From: an uncultured Prevotella sp.
GTDB lineage: Bacteria > Bacteroidota > Bacteroidia > Bacteroidales > Bacteroidaceae
Length of the DNA stretch: 64,000 nucleotides
Assembly (NCBI GenBank): GCA_946415755.1
Contig: CAMKTS010000014.1
Coordinates: 1-64,000 of the forward strand
Direction of reading: 5' to 3'
Shown: positions 51,127 through 61,847 of the stretch, one piece after another
Layout: every line of letters begins with the position of its first letter
Numbering within the stretch: position 1 is the first letter of the stretch
Notes under the pieces: model-generated
What the model was told of the DNA's origin: nothing
Databases searched by the model: none
The model's input: only the letters and a program-made list of their open reading frames with translations
Translations under genes and position numbers: made by a program

Positions 51127-53460
51127 ATGATGAAACTAAATTTAAAACAAATCGCGTTAATAATGGCAAAATTGAAAGGTTTTTTAAGTGTGGCGTGCCT
51201 GTTTGTGGCCGCTGCATTGGCCGTGTCATGTCAGGAAAAGCTGGAAGACAGCGATCAGTACAAGGTTCCTGACTGGCTGAAGGGTAATGCCTATCAGATG
51301 CTGTCCTCAGAGGGTAACTACTCACAGTTCCTCCAGGGCATCAACCTGACTGGCTATAGCGCTTTGGTTGACGGCCGGAGCATCCTCACAGTGATGGCTC
51401 CCGATGACAATGCGTTTAGCAGTTTCCTGCAGAAGTACGGCTATTCCTCGGTAGAGGACATGCATGCCAAGAATCCTGCACTGCTGAAGAAGACTATCGC
51501 ATTCCACTTGATGTACTATGCCTACGACTGGGACAAGTTGGTAAACTTCCGTCCCAACGAGGGTGACGGAGCTACCGATGAGCAGAAGGCCACCAATGCC
51601 GGCCTCTACTACAAGCACCGCACCCGTAGTGCCGACGACATCGAGAAGCTGCGTGTGAAGTTTACGAAGACAGCAGCCAACGACACCCTGCTGAGCATCT
51701 ACCACTACGAGCGTTTCCTGCCCGTATTGTCGAGCAAGCTCTTTGAGACCAAGGGCATCGATGCCGCCTACAACTACCAGTATTTCTTCCCGGGCAGCAC
51801 ATGGACGGGTGGCAACTACGGCTTCAACGTGGCCAACGCCAGTGTGACCGACGGAAAGGCTGCCATCACCGACAACGGCTACCTCTATCGCCTCAACCAG
51901 GTCATCTCGCCGATGGAGACCATCTACACCATTCTGAAAACCAATCCCAACTACAGCGACTTCCTCAGTCTCTACGATTCCTACTCCACATGGGAGGAGG
52001 CCGACCAGGAGACCAACAAGAACCTGGGATATACGGCTTTCATCCATCGTCATGGCAGTCTGCCCAGCATTGCCTGTGAGTGGCCCGTCACTGACTATAA
52101 GCAGATGGCTACCCTGGAGAGCCGCGGCTACAGCATATTTGCCCCCACCAACCAGGCCATGAACAATTTCTTCACGCGCTACTGGACACCGGAGGGCGGC
52201 TACAAGCAGCTTAGCGACCTTGACCCGCTCATCACGCAATACTTCATCATGCAGTCGTTTGCCGATGCCACGGAATTGGTATTCCCTGAGGAGATCAAGA
52301 ACGGCACGGTGCTTACCTCGTATGGCACTCCCATCAATATCGACCCCGACCAGGTGACCGACCGTGTGATGTGTGTCAACGGTGTCATGTACGGCATGGA
52401 CGACATGAAGGCTCCCGCCATCTTCTCGTCAGTCGTTGGCCCAGCCTTTAAGGACACCACCTACGTCGACTACCTCTATGCCCTCGACGGCAGCAACCTC
52501 ATTCTGTCGCTGGCCTCCAACAAGTCGGAGTTCGTGGCATTGATACCTACCAACAAGCAGTTTACCAACAACGACCCGCCCTTCCGTCTCTACACCACGA
52601 CCCAGGGACGCTCACTGCAACAGTACAGTGCCGATGCCGGCGACTTCGTCAATGCCAGCCGTGGCACCATGCTGAGCCTGGTCAATATCCATACCGCTTC
52701 CAATGTCAACCAGCTGCCTGCTACGGGTGTACAGGTAATACCTACCAACAGCTCGTTTAACTATTGGTTCGTGCGCAACGGTCAGATTACGACCAACAGT
52801 CTGTTCAACGAACAGCTCACACCGGGCTATACCGGTACGCCATACGTCGACTTCCACGAGATCACGATGGACGGACAGCCGTGGGACAACGGTCGCGCCT
52901 ACTCCTACGACGCTCCCCAGCTCTTTGCTGAGAGCAGTGGTGACGGCGTGGCTCACCTGCTGGCCATCGGTAATGACCGCAACTACGAATACTACCTCTT
53001 CTCACAGCTCCTGCAGAAAGCAGGCATCGCCTCCGGAGCCACGCTGACTGTTGCCGGTGATGACATCCGCAATATCGTCTTCGTTCCCACCAACGAGGCT
53101 ATCCGCCAGAACATCGACAAGATTCCCGGTTGCAGTGCGCTGAAGATTGACGAGAGCTATAATATCACAGGTACGGTGTCGACCGCCAACAAGGCCCTGC
53201 TGGCCAACTACCTGCGCAACTACTTCGTATCGTCGCTGATGAACACGGTAGCCAGCTATCCCTATCCCGGCTCTACCTGCAAGGGCGATTTCCTTACCAT
53301 GACGGGTGCGACGCTCTCCATTATAGACAATGGTAGCACCCTCAGTGTCAAGCTTGACAGTGAGGCAGCAAAGACTGTACAGGTCAGCACCAAGTACGAC
53401 AGTCTGCCTTTCGCCTTCTCCGACGGTTGCATGCAGCTCATTGATGACATCTTAGAATAA
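51127..53460 (+). CDS. Fasciclin-domain lipoprotein (777 residues)
   Basis: First gene of the Sus-type operon. A lipoprotein signal (FLSVACLFVAAALAVSCQ) fits a start at 51163 better than the first ATG at 51127. Fasciclin-like repeats can be read from their recurring phrases: ILTVMAPDDNAFSSFL at ~80, YSIFAPTNQAMNNFF at ~340, FVALIPTNKQF and NIVFVPTNEAI later. Fasciclin domains mediate adhesion or glycan contact. The stop is one base before the SusC start, so the proteins are made together. It is probably a surface-exposed accessory of the SusC/SusD complex; the ligand is unknown. Confidence 0.85.
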   Translation: MMKLNLKQIALIMAKLKGFLSVACLFVAAALAVSCQEKLEDSDQYKVPDWLKGNAYQMLSSEGNYSQFLQGINLTGYSALVDGRSILTVMAPDDNAFSSFLQKYGYSSVEDMHAKNPALLKKTIAFHLMYYAYDWDKLVNFRPNEGDGATDEQKATNAGLYYKHRTRSADDIEKLRVKFTKTAANDTLLSIYHYERFLPVLSSKLFETKGIDAAYNYQYFFPGSTWTGGNYGFNVANASVTDGKAAITDNGYLYRLNQVISPMETIYTILKTNPNYSDFLSLYDSYSTWEEADQETNKNLGYTAFIHRHGSLPSIACEWPVTDYKQMATLESRGYSIFAPTNQAMNNFFTRYWTPEGGYKQLSDLDPLITQYFIMQSFADATELVFPEEIKNGTVLTSYGTPINIDPDQVTDRVMCVNGVMYGMDDMKAPAIFSSVVGPAFKDTTYVDYLYALDGSNLILSLASNKSEFVALIPTNKQFTNNDPPFRLYTTTQGRSLQQYSADAGDFVNASRGTMLSLVNIHTASNVNQLPATGVQVIPTNSSFNYWFVRNGQITTNSLFNEQLTPGYTGTPYVDFHEITMDGQPWDNGRAYSYDAPQLFAESSGDGVAHLLAIGNDRNYEYYLFSQLLQKAGIASGATLTVAGDDIRNIVFVPTNEAIRQNIDKIPGCSALKIDESYNITGTVSTANKALLANYLRNYFVSSLMNTVASYPYPGSTCKGDFLTMTGATLSIIDNGSTLSVKLDSEAAKTVQVSTKYDSLPFAFSDGCMQLIDDILE

Positions 53461-53461
53461 T

Positions 53462-56400
53462 ATGAAAGCTATGAAGCAGAAGATATATATCATCATCACG
53501 ATGCTGTTGTGCTCGGTGAGCATGATGGCACAAAACCATGTGATATCAGGTAAGGTTACCGAGAAGTTCGGTGACTCCGTGGAACCCATCATGGGTGCCA
53601 ACGTGGTGCTGGTGAACAGCCAGAACCGTTACGTCAAGGGAACCACCACCGATATGGACGGTAACTACAACCTGCAAGTACCCGACAATGCCAAGAACCT
53701 GAAGATCAGGGTCAGCTACATCGGTATGAAACCCCAGACGGTAGCCTATACCGGTCAGACACACCTGAACTTCAACATGGAGAGTTCTACTACCATCAAG
53801 GAAGTGACCATCACCGGTAACCGTGGTGCCCGCGACCTGATGGGTATCTCCCGCATGGAACAGACCTCATCCGTTCAGAAGCTCAACCTGACCGACATTG
53901 TCGACAACTCACCAGTCACCTCTGTCGAGGAAGCCCTGCAGGGTCAGATTTCGGGTCTCGACATCAACCTCGGCGGTGACCCCGGTGCCCGCAGCAGTAT
54001 CCGCATCCGTGGTACCAGCTCGCTCAGCAGCAGCAACGAGCCGCTGATTGTCATCGATGGTGTGCCGCAGGATGTCGACATTTCCGACGACTTCAACTTC
54101 TCTACGGCCAACGAGGAAGACTTCGGTGCCCTGCTGAACATCGCTCCCGCCAACATCGAGAGCATTGAGGTGCTGAAGGATGCCTCTGCCACGGCTATCT
54201 ACGGTACGAAGGGTGCCAACGGTGTGCTGCTCATCAATACCAAGCGCGGCACACAGGGTAAGACGAAGTTCTCGTTCTCTTCAAAGGTGACGTGGAAGTT
54301 TGAGCCGGCGTCCATCCCCCTGCTCAACGGTGGACAGTATGTCTCGCTGATGCAGGACGAGATTTGGAATGCTGCCAATGCCAAGGGTATCAGCAACGCT
54401 GCCAACGAGCTGAACATGCTGTTCAACAACAAAGAGCTGAACTACGACCCCACCTACCGCTACTACAATGAGTACAACGTCGATACCGACTGGCTGGATG
54501 CCGTCAAGCAGAACGCCATGATTACCGACAACAACTTCTCGATGACCGGTGGTGGTGAAAAGGCCGTCTACAAGCTCAACTTGGGCTACTACAACGAGCA
54601 GGGTACTACGAAGGGTACCGGTGTGCAGCGCCTCAGTGCCGGCATGAAGATCACCTATAACTTCAGCGACCGCCTGCGCGTGCGTACCGATTTCTCGTTC
54701 TCGAACACCAATAAGGACGCTAACGTATTCGACAATGCGCGTGCCATGGCCATGCAGAAAATGCCGAACCTCAGTCCTTACTACATCGACAATGTGACCA
54801 AACAGTCTACTGGCATCTACTTCACTCCCGAAAGCGACTTCCAGGGCTCTTTCTCGGGCAGCAAGTCCAGCAACTACAACCCTGTGGCACTGGTGAACGA
54901 GGGCTACAACAAGACCACACAGCGTGACGAGAAACTGACCATCACCTTGGAGTACGACTTCCCCTTCCACCTGCAGTACCAGGGCTGGGTATCCATGAAC
55001 ATGCGTACCACCAAGAACAAGCAGTTCCTTCCGCAGGAGGCTACCGGTGTGCTGTGGACCAACACATACGCCAACCGCAGCACGGACGCTACTACCGATG
55101 CCTTCTCGCTGCAGACGGAGAACAAGCTGATATACAACAACACCTTCTTCGACAAAGTCAAGCTCATTGCCACAGCTCTTCTGAAGACCAGCGACAGCCA
55201 GAGCTTCAGCAGTTCGAACATCACTTACGGCAATGCCTCATCCAACCTCAGCGATCCCGTTGTAGGCAGCGTGGTGGCCAGTGCAGGCTCCGGCAACTCA
55301 GAGCGCCGCTCCATGTCGCTCATCGGACAGGCCGTCGTTTCTTACGACAACCGCTACGTGCTGCGCGGCACCATCAACTACGAGGGTAACTCCACCATGG
55401 GTAAGAAGATGCGCTGGGGTACCTTCCCAGCCTTCGGTGCTGCCTGGAACATCGAACAGGAGCACTTCTGGCCGGAGTCCATCAAGAAGTGGCTCACCGA
55501 GGCAAAGCTACGCTTCGGCTTAGGCTGGTCGGGAACGTCACCCTCGGGTGCCTCCATCTATCTCGGTGCCTACAAGAGCCTGGGCCACTATATGGACATG
55601 GCAGCCATTGTGCCCGACCGCATGCAGTTGGACAACCTGAAGTGGGAGACCACCCGCGAGTTTGACTTCGGTGTCGACCTGCGCCTGTTCAACAAGCTGA
55701 ACATCACCTTCGACTACTACGACAAGCGCACCACCGACATGCTGCTCAAGGACACCAAGGTGCCTGCCACCACGGGTTACTCGTCTGTCAAGTACATCAA
55801 CTCCGGACGTATGAGTAACAAGGGTTTCGAGCTGCGCTTCGACTATCAGGTGTTCAAGAACAAGGACTGGACGATTTCTGTCAACGCGAACATCTCGCGT
55901 AATATTAATAAGGTGGAGGAGCTGCCCTCGACATGGGTCATGGACAACTACTCCTTCGGCAACGGCAACTATGCCCTGCGCGTCATCGAGAATGCGCCCG
56001 TCGGCTCCTTCTACGGCTACCGCTACCTGGGTGTCTACCAGAACACCAACGAGACCTACGCCCGCGATGCCGGTGGCAATGTCATGTACGACTACTCCGG
56101 CCAGCCCATCATGATGAAGAACGGTACCGTGCAGGCCTACCCCGGCGATGCCAAGTATGAGGACATCAACCACGACGGTGTCATCAACGAGAGCGATATC
56201 GTCTACCTGGGCAATGCCAACCCGAAGTTCATCGGCGGTGGTGGCTTCCAGATTCGCTGGAAGGCCCTCACGCTGACCACCTTCTTCTACGGACGCTATG
56301 GCCAGAAGGTCATCAACAGCGGACGTATGAATCTGGAGAGCATGTACAACACGCGCAACCAGTCTACCGCCGTGCTGCACCGCTGGCGCAACGAGGGCGA

Positions 56401-56713
56401 TATCACGGACATTCCACGCGCCCTTTATGGCATGGGTTACAACTACCTCGGTAGTGACCGCTTCGTAGAGGATGCCTCGTTCATCCGTCTGAAGACCCTC
56501 TCTCTGAGCTACAACGTTCCGAAGAAGTTCCTCAAGCGCTTCGGCATCACCAAGCTCAACGTATTCGTGACGGGCTACGACCTCTTTACCTGGACGAAGT
56601 ACAAGGGACAGGATCCGGAGGTGAAGATGCCCAGTGCCACCTCACTCGTTGTTGACAGCTCCACGACGCCCGTCTCCAAACGTTTCGCATTGGGTGTTAA
56701 CCTCGACTTCTAA
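53462..56713 (+). CDS. SusC/RagA-family TonB-linked outer-membrane transporter
   Basis: A 1083-residue TonB-dependent barrel. Signal peptide (IIITMLLCSVSMMAQ), an N-terminal carboxypeptidase-like domain (VISGKVTEKFGDSVEPIMGANVVL...TTTDMDGNYNLQV), then the plug with SVEEALQGQISGLDINL, RIRGTSSLSSSNEPLIVIDGVP and the SusC signature IESIEVLKDASATAIYGTKGANGVLLI. The C-terminal barrel ends KRFALGVNLDF. It imports a ligand delivered by the SusD-like partner encoded next. No CAZyme lies in the visible operon, so the substrate is not evident. Confidence 0.95.
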   Translation: MKAMKQKIYIIITMLLCSVSMMAQNHVISGKVTEKFGDSVEPIMGANVVLVNSQNRYVKGTTTDMDGNYNLQVPDNAKNLKIRVSYIGMKPQTVAYTGQTHLNFNMESSTTIKEVTITGNRGARDLMGISRMEQTSSVQKLNLTDIVDNSPVTSVEEALQGQISGLDINLGGDPGARSSIRIRGTSSLSSSNEPLIVIDGVPQDVDISDDFNFSTANEEDFGALLNIAPANIESIEVLKDASATAIYGTKGANGVLLINTKRGTQGKTKFSFSSKVTWKFEPASIPLLNGGQYVSLMQDEIWNAANAKGISNAANELNMLFNNKELNYDPTYRYYNEYNVDTDWLDAVKQNAMITDNNFSMTGGGEKAVYKLNLGYYNEQGTTKGTGVQRLSAGMKITYNFSDRLRVRTDFSFSNTNKDANVFDNARAMAMQKMPNLSPYYIDNVTKQSTGIYFTPESDFQGSFSGSKSSNYNPVALVNEGYNKTTQRDEKLTITLEYDFPFHLQYQGWVSMNMRTTKNKQFLPQEATGVLWTNTYANRSTDATTDAFSLQTENKLIYNNTFFDKVKLIATALLKTSDSQSFSSSNITYGNASSNLSDPVVGSVVASAGSGNSERRSMSLIGQAVVSYDNRYVLRGTINYEGNSTMGKKMRWGTFPAFGAAWNIEQEHFWPESIKKWLTEAKLRFGLGWSGTSPSGASIYLGAYKSLGHYMDMAAIVPDRMQLDNLKWETTREFDFGVDLRLFNKLNITFDYYDKRTTDMLLKDTKVPATTGYSSVKYINSGRMSNKGFELRFDYQVFKNKDWTISVNANISRNINKVEELPSTWVMDNYSFGNGNYALRVIENAPVGSFYGYRYLGVYQNTNETYARDAGGNVMYDYSGQPIMMKNGTVQAYPGDAKYEDINHDGVINESDIVYLGNANPKFIGGGGFQIRWKALTLTTFFYGRYGQKVINSGRMNLESMYNTRNQSTAVLHRWRNEGDITDIPRALYGMGYNYLGSDRFVEDASFIRLKTLSLSYNVPKKFLKRFGITKLNVFVTGYDLFTWTKYKGQDPEVKMPSATSLVVDSSTTPVSKRFALGVNLDF

Positions 56714-56749
56714 AGACAGTTAGTAATGAGCATTTAGATATTAGCAATT

Positions 56750-58354
56750 ATGATTAAAATGAAGCATATTTTCAAGAAATCCATACTGTCAGTCTGCGCC
56801 CTGTTCCTGCTCAACGGGTTCTTTACCTCCTGCAACGACTGGCTTGACGTGCTGCCCAACAATGAGCAGGTGACCGACAGCTACTGGCAGTCAAAGGAGG
56901 ATGTCGAGGCTGTCATCGCTTCCGGCTACTACTACCTGCGCCAAAGTGTGCCCACCCTCATCAAGTGGGGTGAGCTGCGCGGCGGTGCCATCTATACCAG
57001 CAACAACTCGGAGTCTCGTCTGCAGGACTTCAACATGACTCCCAGCCATGCCCTCTGCGACTGGTCGACCATCTACAAGGTGATTGGCATGGCCAACTCG
57101 GTTATTCTCTATGCACCAGGCGTAGAAGACAACACCTACTACGAGGCCATGCGCAATGCCCACCTCGCAGAGGCTTACTTCCTGCGCGCCTACTGCTACT
57201 TCATCTTGATGAAGAACTACAAGGAGGTACCCTTGGTGACAGCCGCCTACGTTGACGATAGCGAGAGCTTCGATATTGCCAAGTCATCGGAATCTGCCAT
57301 CATCGCCCAGATCAAGGCTGATATCAGTACAGCACTCAGCACGGGAGCTGCCAAAGGAACCTACGAGGTGGAGTGGCAGACCAAGGGCCGTGCCACCAAG
57401 TGGGCACTCTACGCCCTCATGGCTGATGTCTGTCTGTGGAGCGAGGACTACGACCAGTGCATCCAGTATGCCGACATGATTCTCAATGCCACCGACACCT
57501 TCCGTCCGGTCTTCATGTCGAACACCTCCGACTGGTACACCATGTTCTATCCCGGCAACAGCAACGAGTCGATCTTTGAGATCAACTGGGACTACGCCAC
57601 CTATCAGGAGAAAAACAACTTCAGCGGACTCTTCACGCTGTCTACCTCTTCAACGCTGAAACCCACCGCAGTGGCTACCGAGCTGATGAAGAGCGAGACA
57701 CAGGCACTGAAGGACAAGGGCTATAGCGACACAGAAGGCCGTATGGGCCGCATGCTGCTGGCCACGTTTGTTCCCGACAATGGCATACCGGCCAACTGGG
57801 CTACGGCAAACCAGTTCCTCCTGTGGAAATATGCCGGCACCGATGTGCCCGACATCTCAGGTGGTATCCGCGCCAACCAGGATGCCAACTTCATTCTCTA
57901 CCGTGTTGCCGAAGTCATGCTGATGAAGGCACAGGCCTTGGTGATGAAGGGTTCTGCCAACTGGTTGGAGGCTGTTCGCCTCATCAACCGCATCCGCCTG
58001 CGCGCCGGTCTTGAGAACTACAACAGCATCGATACCGAGGCTGCAGATGCAGCCACGCAGGTGCAGCAGCTCGACGAGCTGACCCTGTTGGAGGAGATTC
58101 TCGAACAGAAGGAGCTGGAGTTTATGGGCGAAGCCAAGCGTTGGTATGACGTGCTGTGGCTGGGCCGTGTGGCTGGCAACAAGTACAAGACGGAGTTCGT
58201 CAACGCTGTCATCGAGGGCAACCAGACCACCAACCAGCAGTGGATACTCTCTGTGCTGCAAGATCCGTGGTCGTGGTACATGCCTATTCCGCAGTCGGAC
58301 ATCGATCATAACAAGGCACTCACACAGAATCCCTATTATGGAGGGACCAAGTAA
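56750..58354 (+). CDS. SusD/RagB-family nutrient-binding outer-membrane lipoprotein
   Basis: A 534-residue partner of the preceding SusC-like transporter. Lipobox GFFTSC with cysteine 28; then CNDWLDVLPNNEQVTDSYWQS, typical of SusD N-termini, TPR-like helices (RNAHLAEAYFLRAYCYFIL) and the C-terminal LLEEILEQKELEFMGEAKRWYDVLWLGR motif. It ends with the family MPIPQSDIDHNKALTQNPYY. It forms the lid over the SusC barrel. It is 36 bases downstream of SusC and 18 bases upstream of the next fasciclin gene. Confidence 0.95.
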   Translation: MIKMKHIFKKSILSVCALFLLNGFFTSCNDWLDVLPNNEQVTDSYWQSKEDVEAVIASGYYYLRQSVPTLIKWGELRGGAIYTSNNSESRLQDFNMTPSHALCDWSTIYKVIGMANSVILYAPGVEDNTYYEAMRNAHLAEAYFLRAYCYFILMKNYKEVPLVTAAYVDDSESFDIAKSSESAIIAQIKADISTALSTGAAKGTYEVEWQTKGRATKWALYALMADVCLWSEDYDQCIQYADMILNATDTFRPVFMSNTSDWYTMFYPGNSNESIFEINWDYATYQEKNNFSGLFTLSTSSTLKPTAVATELMKSETQALKDKGYSDTEGRMGRMLLATFVPDNGIPANWATANQFLLWKYAGTDVPDISGGIRANQDANFILYRVAEVMLMKAQALVMKGSANWLEAVRLINRIRLRAGLENYNSIDTEAADAATQVQQLDELTLLEEILEQKELEFMGEAKRWYDVLWLGRVAGNKYKTEFVNAVIEGNQTTNQQWILSVLQDPWSWYMPIPQSDIDHNKALTQNPYYGGTK

Positions 58355-58372
58355 CCGAAAGGAGGATATCGT

Positions 58373-60082
58373 ATGAAGAATTACAGAAATATATACAAGA
58401 AAGCACTGGTCGCCGTGGCTGCCATGCTATGCATCACCGCCTGCGACAAGGATGTGTTCAACTTCAATAACGACCCGTTCGAGGGTGAGACCTACAAGAC
58501 ATCCCTGCTCGCACCAATCTCCTCCACGCTCGCCGAGCGTGAGGACTTCAGCGAGTACGTCAAACTGCTCAACTACGCAGGCATGTTCAATGCCCTCAAC
58601 CAGTCGTCGGACGGTACCAGCTTTACAGCTTTCGTACCTACCAACGAGGCCATGCAGCAGTTCTACCGCCGCCGTGGCGTGAACAGCTTGGAGGAGTTGG
58701 GTGCCGAGTATGCGAAAGCGTTCATGCTCTACCACACCGTCAAAGACTCCATCCTGCCCGATGCCTTTGTGCAGAAGAAGATGGTGTACAACCTGAGCAA
58801 CGACGAAATCAAGATTGAGATTGACACCCTCAATGCTGGAGAGATCACGCTCAATGGTGAAGGACGTGTTGTCGAGATGGGCCTCAGTGCCTTCAACGGC
58901 AAGATCTACGTATTGTCATCGGCCATGACTCCCCTTGTGGAGACCGTTTTCGACCGTGTGACAGAATCGTCAGAATCAGCCATCATGGCCGAGGCCATCC
59001 GTCAGAGCGGCTGGAGCAAACAACTCAACACCATCGTTGATACCACGTACAACCAGGAGCGTAAACGTGTCATCACACATCATTACTATACGCTGCTCAA
59101 CGTAACCGATGGCACCTTTGCCCAGGCGGGAATCAACAGCTTCAGCGACCTTATGGCCAAGCTGAAGTCTGATGACAAGAGGAACCTCCCGGAAGATTCT
59201 CTGCTGCGTGAGTATGTGGGTTACCACATCCTGGGTAACTCATACACCACCGATGATATGAGCGTGATGAACGGCTCTGACGTAGTGCGCATCTGGAATA
59301 CATCGGCTCAGAACCAGGTATTCACCGTCACCTACGACAGCCTGGCCGTCGCCGATGCCGACAAGTACATCCTCAACAAGTCGAGTGAGCCGGCACGCTT
59401 CGTTGCCAGCAAGTCGAATGTGCTCTGCAAGAACGGCTACGTCCACCAGCTTGACAACTGGATGCCCGTCTGGGAACCGGAACAGGCTACCGTCGTCTGG
59501 GACCTCGGCGACTATACCGACATCAAGAACATCGTAGGTGCAGAGAACTTCCAGCCTGCCGAGCCGACCTCCAAGGAGAACATCTACCGTATTGCCACCG
59601 CCCCGTGCTTCACCTTCGAGCAGGGCGAGGCCGGTACGAAGAACCGTACCTACCACGAGATCGACTACGTGACGTGTAAGAGCAACCTGCCGGCCTACAA
59701 CAACGACCGTGTGGTGTTCAACCTCGGCTACATGGGTTCTGTATCCATGAGGACACCGGTTATTGTGAGAGGCAAGTACCGCGTGGAACTGAGTTTCGTC
59801 TATATGACCAACCAGAACTTTATGCGTACCATGTCCGACGGTAATGGCGGCATGCTCAAGATGGGCTTCGACGATGACAGCCAGTACACCATCTTCACGG
59901 CTCCCTATACCAAGGTGCCGAAGATTCTGCCGGGTGTCTACTCCACCACCTTGTACGAGGAGATAGAGTTCTCTGAGACAGCCAGCCATCAGTTCGGCTT
60001 TGTGGTGCTCGACCCCGCCGCCAGCACCAACGGCAACTTCTCTCTCCAGTTCGATACCATCACGTTTATACCTATAGAATAA
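58373..60082 (+). CDS. Fasciclin-domain lipoprotein (569 residues)
   Basis: Lipoprotein signal ending LCITAC (cysteine 24). Fasciclin phrases occur at ~60-110 (FNALNQSSDGTSFTAFVPTNEAMQQFY, MLYHTVKDSILPDAF) and again near 230-270 (FSDLMAKLKSDD, REYVGYHILGNSYTTDD). The last ~160 residues form a beta-rich domain (SVSMRTPVIVRGKYRVELSFVYM), probably a ligand- or sugar-contacting sandwich. It lies between the SusD-like gene and another fasciclin-like gene. Probably anchored at the cell surface with the transporter complex. Confidence 0.8.
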   Translation: MKNYRNIYKKALVAVAAMLCITACDKDVFNFNNDPFEGETYKTSLLAPISSTLAEREDFSEYVKLLNYAGMFNALNQSSDGTSFTAFVPTNEAMQQFYRRRGVNSLEELGAEYAKAFMLYHTVKDSILPDAFVQKKMVYNLSNDEIKIEIDTLNAGEITLNGEGRVVEMGLSAFNGKIYVLSSAMTPLVETVFDRVTESSESAIMAEAIRQSGWSKQLNTIVDTTYNQERKRVITHHYYTLLNVTDGTFAQAGINSFSDLMAKLKSDDKRNLPEDSLLREYVGYHILGNSYTTDDMSVMNGSDVVRIWNTSAQNQVFTVTYDSLAVADADKYILNKSSEPARFVASKSNVLCKNGYVHQLDNWMPVWEPEQATVVWDLGDYTDIKNIVGAENFQPAEPTSKENIYRIATAPCFTFEQGEAGTKNRTYHEIDYVTCKSNLPAYNNDRVVFNLGYMGSVSMRTPVIVRGKYRVELSFVYMTNQNFMRTMSDGNGGMLKMGFDDDSQYTIFTAPYTKVPKILPGVYSTTLYEEIEFSETASHQFGFVVLDPAASTNGNFSLQFDTITFIPIE

Positions 60083-60094
60083 ACTAAGACCGCT

Positions 60095-61813
60095 ATGATC
60101 ATGAAGAAAATCAGTCAATTAACCATAGTGTTGCTCGCCGCCTGCTTCGCAGTGTCCTGCTCGGAGCTGAAGGACGACGACCATTACAGCAATTCGGAGA
60201 CCGTGGTCTCCAATGCCGAGCTGAAGATTGTATCGGAGTCGGTAGAGCAGTATCTGGCCAACCGCTCCGACCTGTCCAGCATGAACAGCCTGCTGCAGAG
60301 CCAGGGCATCTTTACTCAGCTGCAGACCAAGGGTCAGCTGTGTACCATCCTGGCCGTTACCAACAGCCACTTCACCCAGCCAACCGAGAATGTCAGCTAC
60401 ATCACCCGTTCGCACGTCAGCGACATCTCCATGTCGCCCGCCAACCTGCACGACGGCGACCGTATGATGATGTGGCACGGCAAGTATGTCAACGTCACCA
60501 TCGACGAGTTGGGCCAGAAGGGCAATATCATCGGACATGTGATGTTCAACAACGCCAACGTCCTGGAGGTCGTCAAGACCACCAACGGCTATGTCTACAT
60601 CATCGACCAGATGATCAACACGCCGACGTCGCTGCGCGACTACATCAATGAGCTGGGCGACGACTACTCCGTCTTCAGGGATATGGTGCTGGCTTCCGGC
60701 GGCCGTGAGTTCGACCGTGCCAATAGTAAGGCCATCGGTATCAACGAGCAGGGTAATACGGTCTACGACTCCGTATTCATCTACACCAACAAGTTCTTCG
60801 ACGACCAGAACTTCGATATGAACTCTGAGTCGCTCACCGCCACCATGCTGCTCTTCTCCAACAAGGTGATTGAAGATGCCCTGGACGAAGCCCACGACCG
60901 GCTGTACCGCTGGGGACTGGAGCGCTCCGACAGTCTGTTGAAGGACTGGATTCTCAAGGTGGCCTTCTTCCGCAAGCAATACACGCCCACAGAATTGCAG
61001 ACTGCCGAGGAGCCGTTGTCGAGCATCTTCAGCAAGGTGTGGGACACCAAGGTGCAGAAGATTGACACCCAGAATGGCGAGTCGCTCTCCAATGGTGTGG
61101 TCTACAAGGTCAACAAGCTCATCCTGCCCCATAATGTGCTGATCTACCGTCTGAAGGACTACTTCTATCTCTATGAGTATTGCAGCGACGAGCAGAAGAC
61201 GCAGTATTTCGATGCCACGAACATGACGTTCAAGAGCTGCGATACCGAGGTGTCTGCATGGACTCCGCTGGCTGGTGTCTGGCCGCTCCACGAGAACCGC
61301 GTGCTGCGCTACGACAAGAACGCAGACATTGACGACAAGGAGGGCTTTACCCTTAACTTCACACCGATTCGACTGAACAGCGAAGGTACCGTGGAGCCGT
61401 TCCTCATCCCGCCGGGCACCTATCGTCTGGCTATGGGTTTTGTGCAGTATACCGATCTGACGGTAAAGGTAAGGCTATACGCCAACGCCATTGCTGCCGG
61501 CAACCTGATCAGTGAGAGCGAAGTGGTGCTGGGTTCCAACACGGCCTACCACTACGACCGTGGTACCACGCTGCCCAACCGCCATCCGGAGGGCTACGAT
61601 GCCTCGGCCGTCAGGGCCGTTGGTGGTAACAGCAAGGCAGACAACTACGACACCGATGGTGGTATGGTTACTGAAGAGCTGACCATTCCCGACCTGGTAG
61701 GCGACAACAGTCCTGTGCGCATTATCATCCAGATTGACTGCAGCGACTGGGCTACTAAGACCAACATCAAGCTGCACCACTGGTGTCTGCGCCCCCTACC
61801 CTTCAACGTATAA
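60095..61813 (+). CDS. Fasciclin-like lipoprotein (572 residues)
   Basis: Same overall plan as its upstream neighbour: lipobox FAVSC with cysteine 22, a fasciclin-like N-terminal half (SLLQSQGIFTQLQTKGQLCTILAVTNSHF; VTIDELGQKGNIIGHVMFNNANVLEV; GYVYIIDQMINTPTSLRDYI), and a beta-rich C-terminal domain (FLIPPGTYRLAMGFVQYTDLTVKVRLYA...HHWCLRPLPF). The fasciclin assignment is weaker than for the other two because the signature phrases are degenerate. ATG codons at 60095 and 60101 are both possible. It lies 12 bases after the previous gene, clearly in the same operon. Confidence 0.72.
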   Translation: MIMKKISQLTIVLLAACFAVSCSELKDDDHYSNSETVVSNAELKIVSESVEQYLANRSDLSSMNSLLQSQGIFTQLQTKGQLCTILAVTNSHFTQPTENVSYITRSHVSDISMSPANLHDGDRMMMWHGKYVNVTIDELGQKGNIIGHVMFNNANVLEVVKTTNGYVYIIDQMINTPTSLRDYINELGDDYSVFRDMVLASGGREFDRANSKAIGINEQGNTVYDSVFIYTNKFFDDQNFDMNSESLTATMLLFSNKVIEDALDEAHDRLYRWGLERSDSLLKDWILKVAFFRKQYTPTELQTAEEPLSSIFSKVWDTKVQKIDTQNGESLSNGVVYKVNKLILPHNVLIYRLKDYFYLYEYCSDEQKTQYFDATNMTFKSCDTEVSAWTPLAGVWPLHENRVLRYDKNADIDDKEGFTLNFTPIRLNSEGTVEPFLIPPGTYRLAMGFVQYTDLTVKVRLYANAIAAGNLISESEVVLGSNTAYHYDRGTTLPNRHPEGYDASAVRAVGGNSKADNYDTDGGMVTEELTIPDLVGDNSPVRIIIQIDCSDWATKTNIKLHHWCLRPLPFNV

Positions 61814-61847
61814 ATGTAAATTGTAAATCGTCCAATTGTAAATCGAT

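Noticed and set aside
60119..61291. 390-residue minus-strand frame
   Set aside because: Antisense shadow of the 572-residue fasciclin-like lipoprotein gene.
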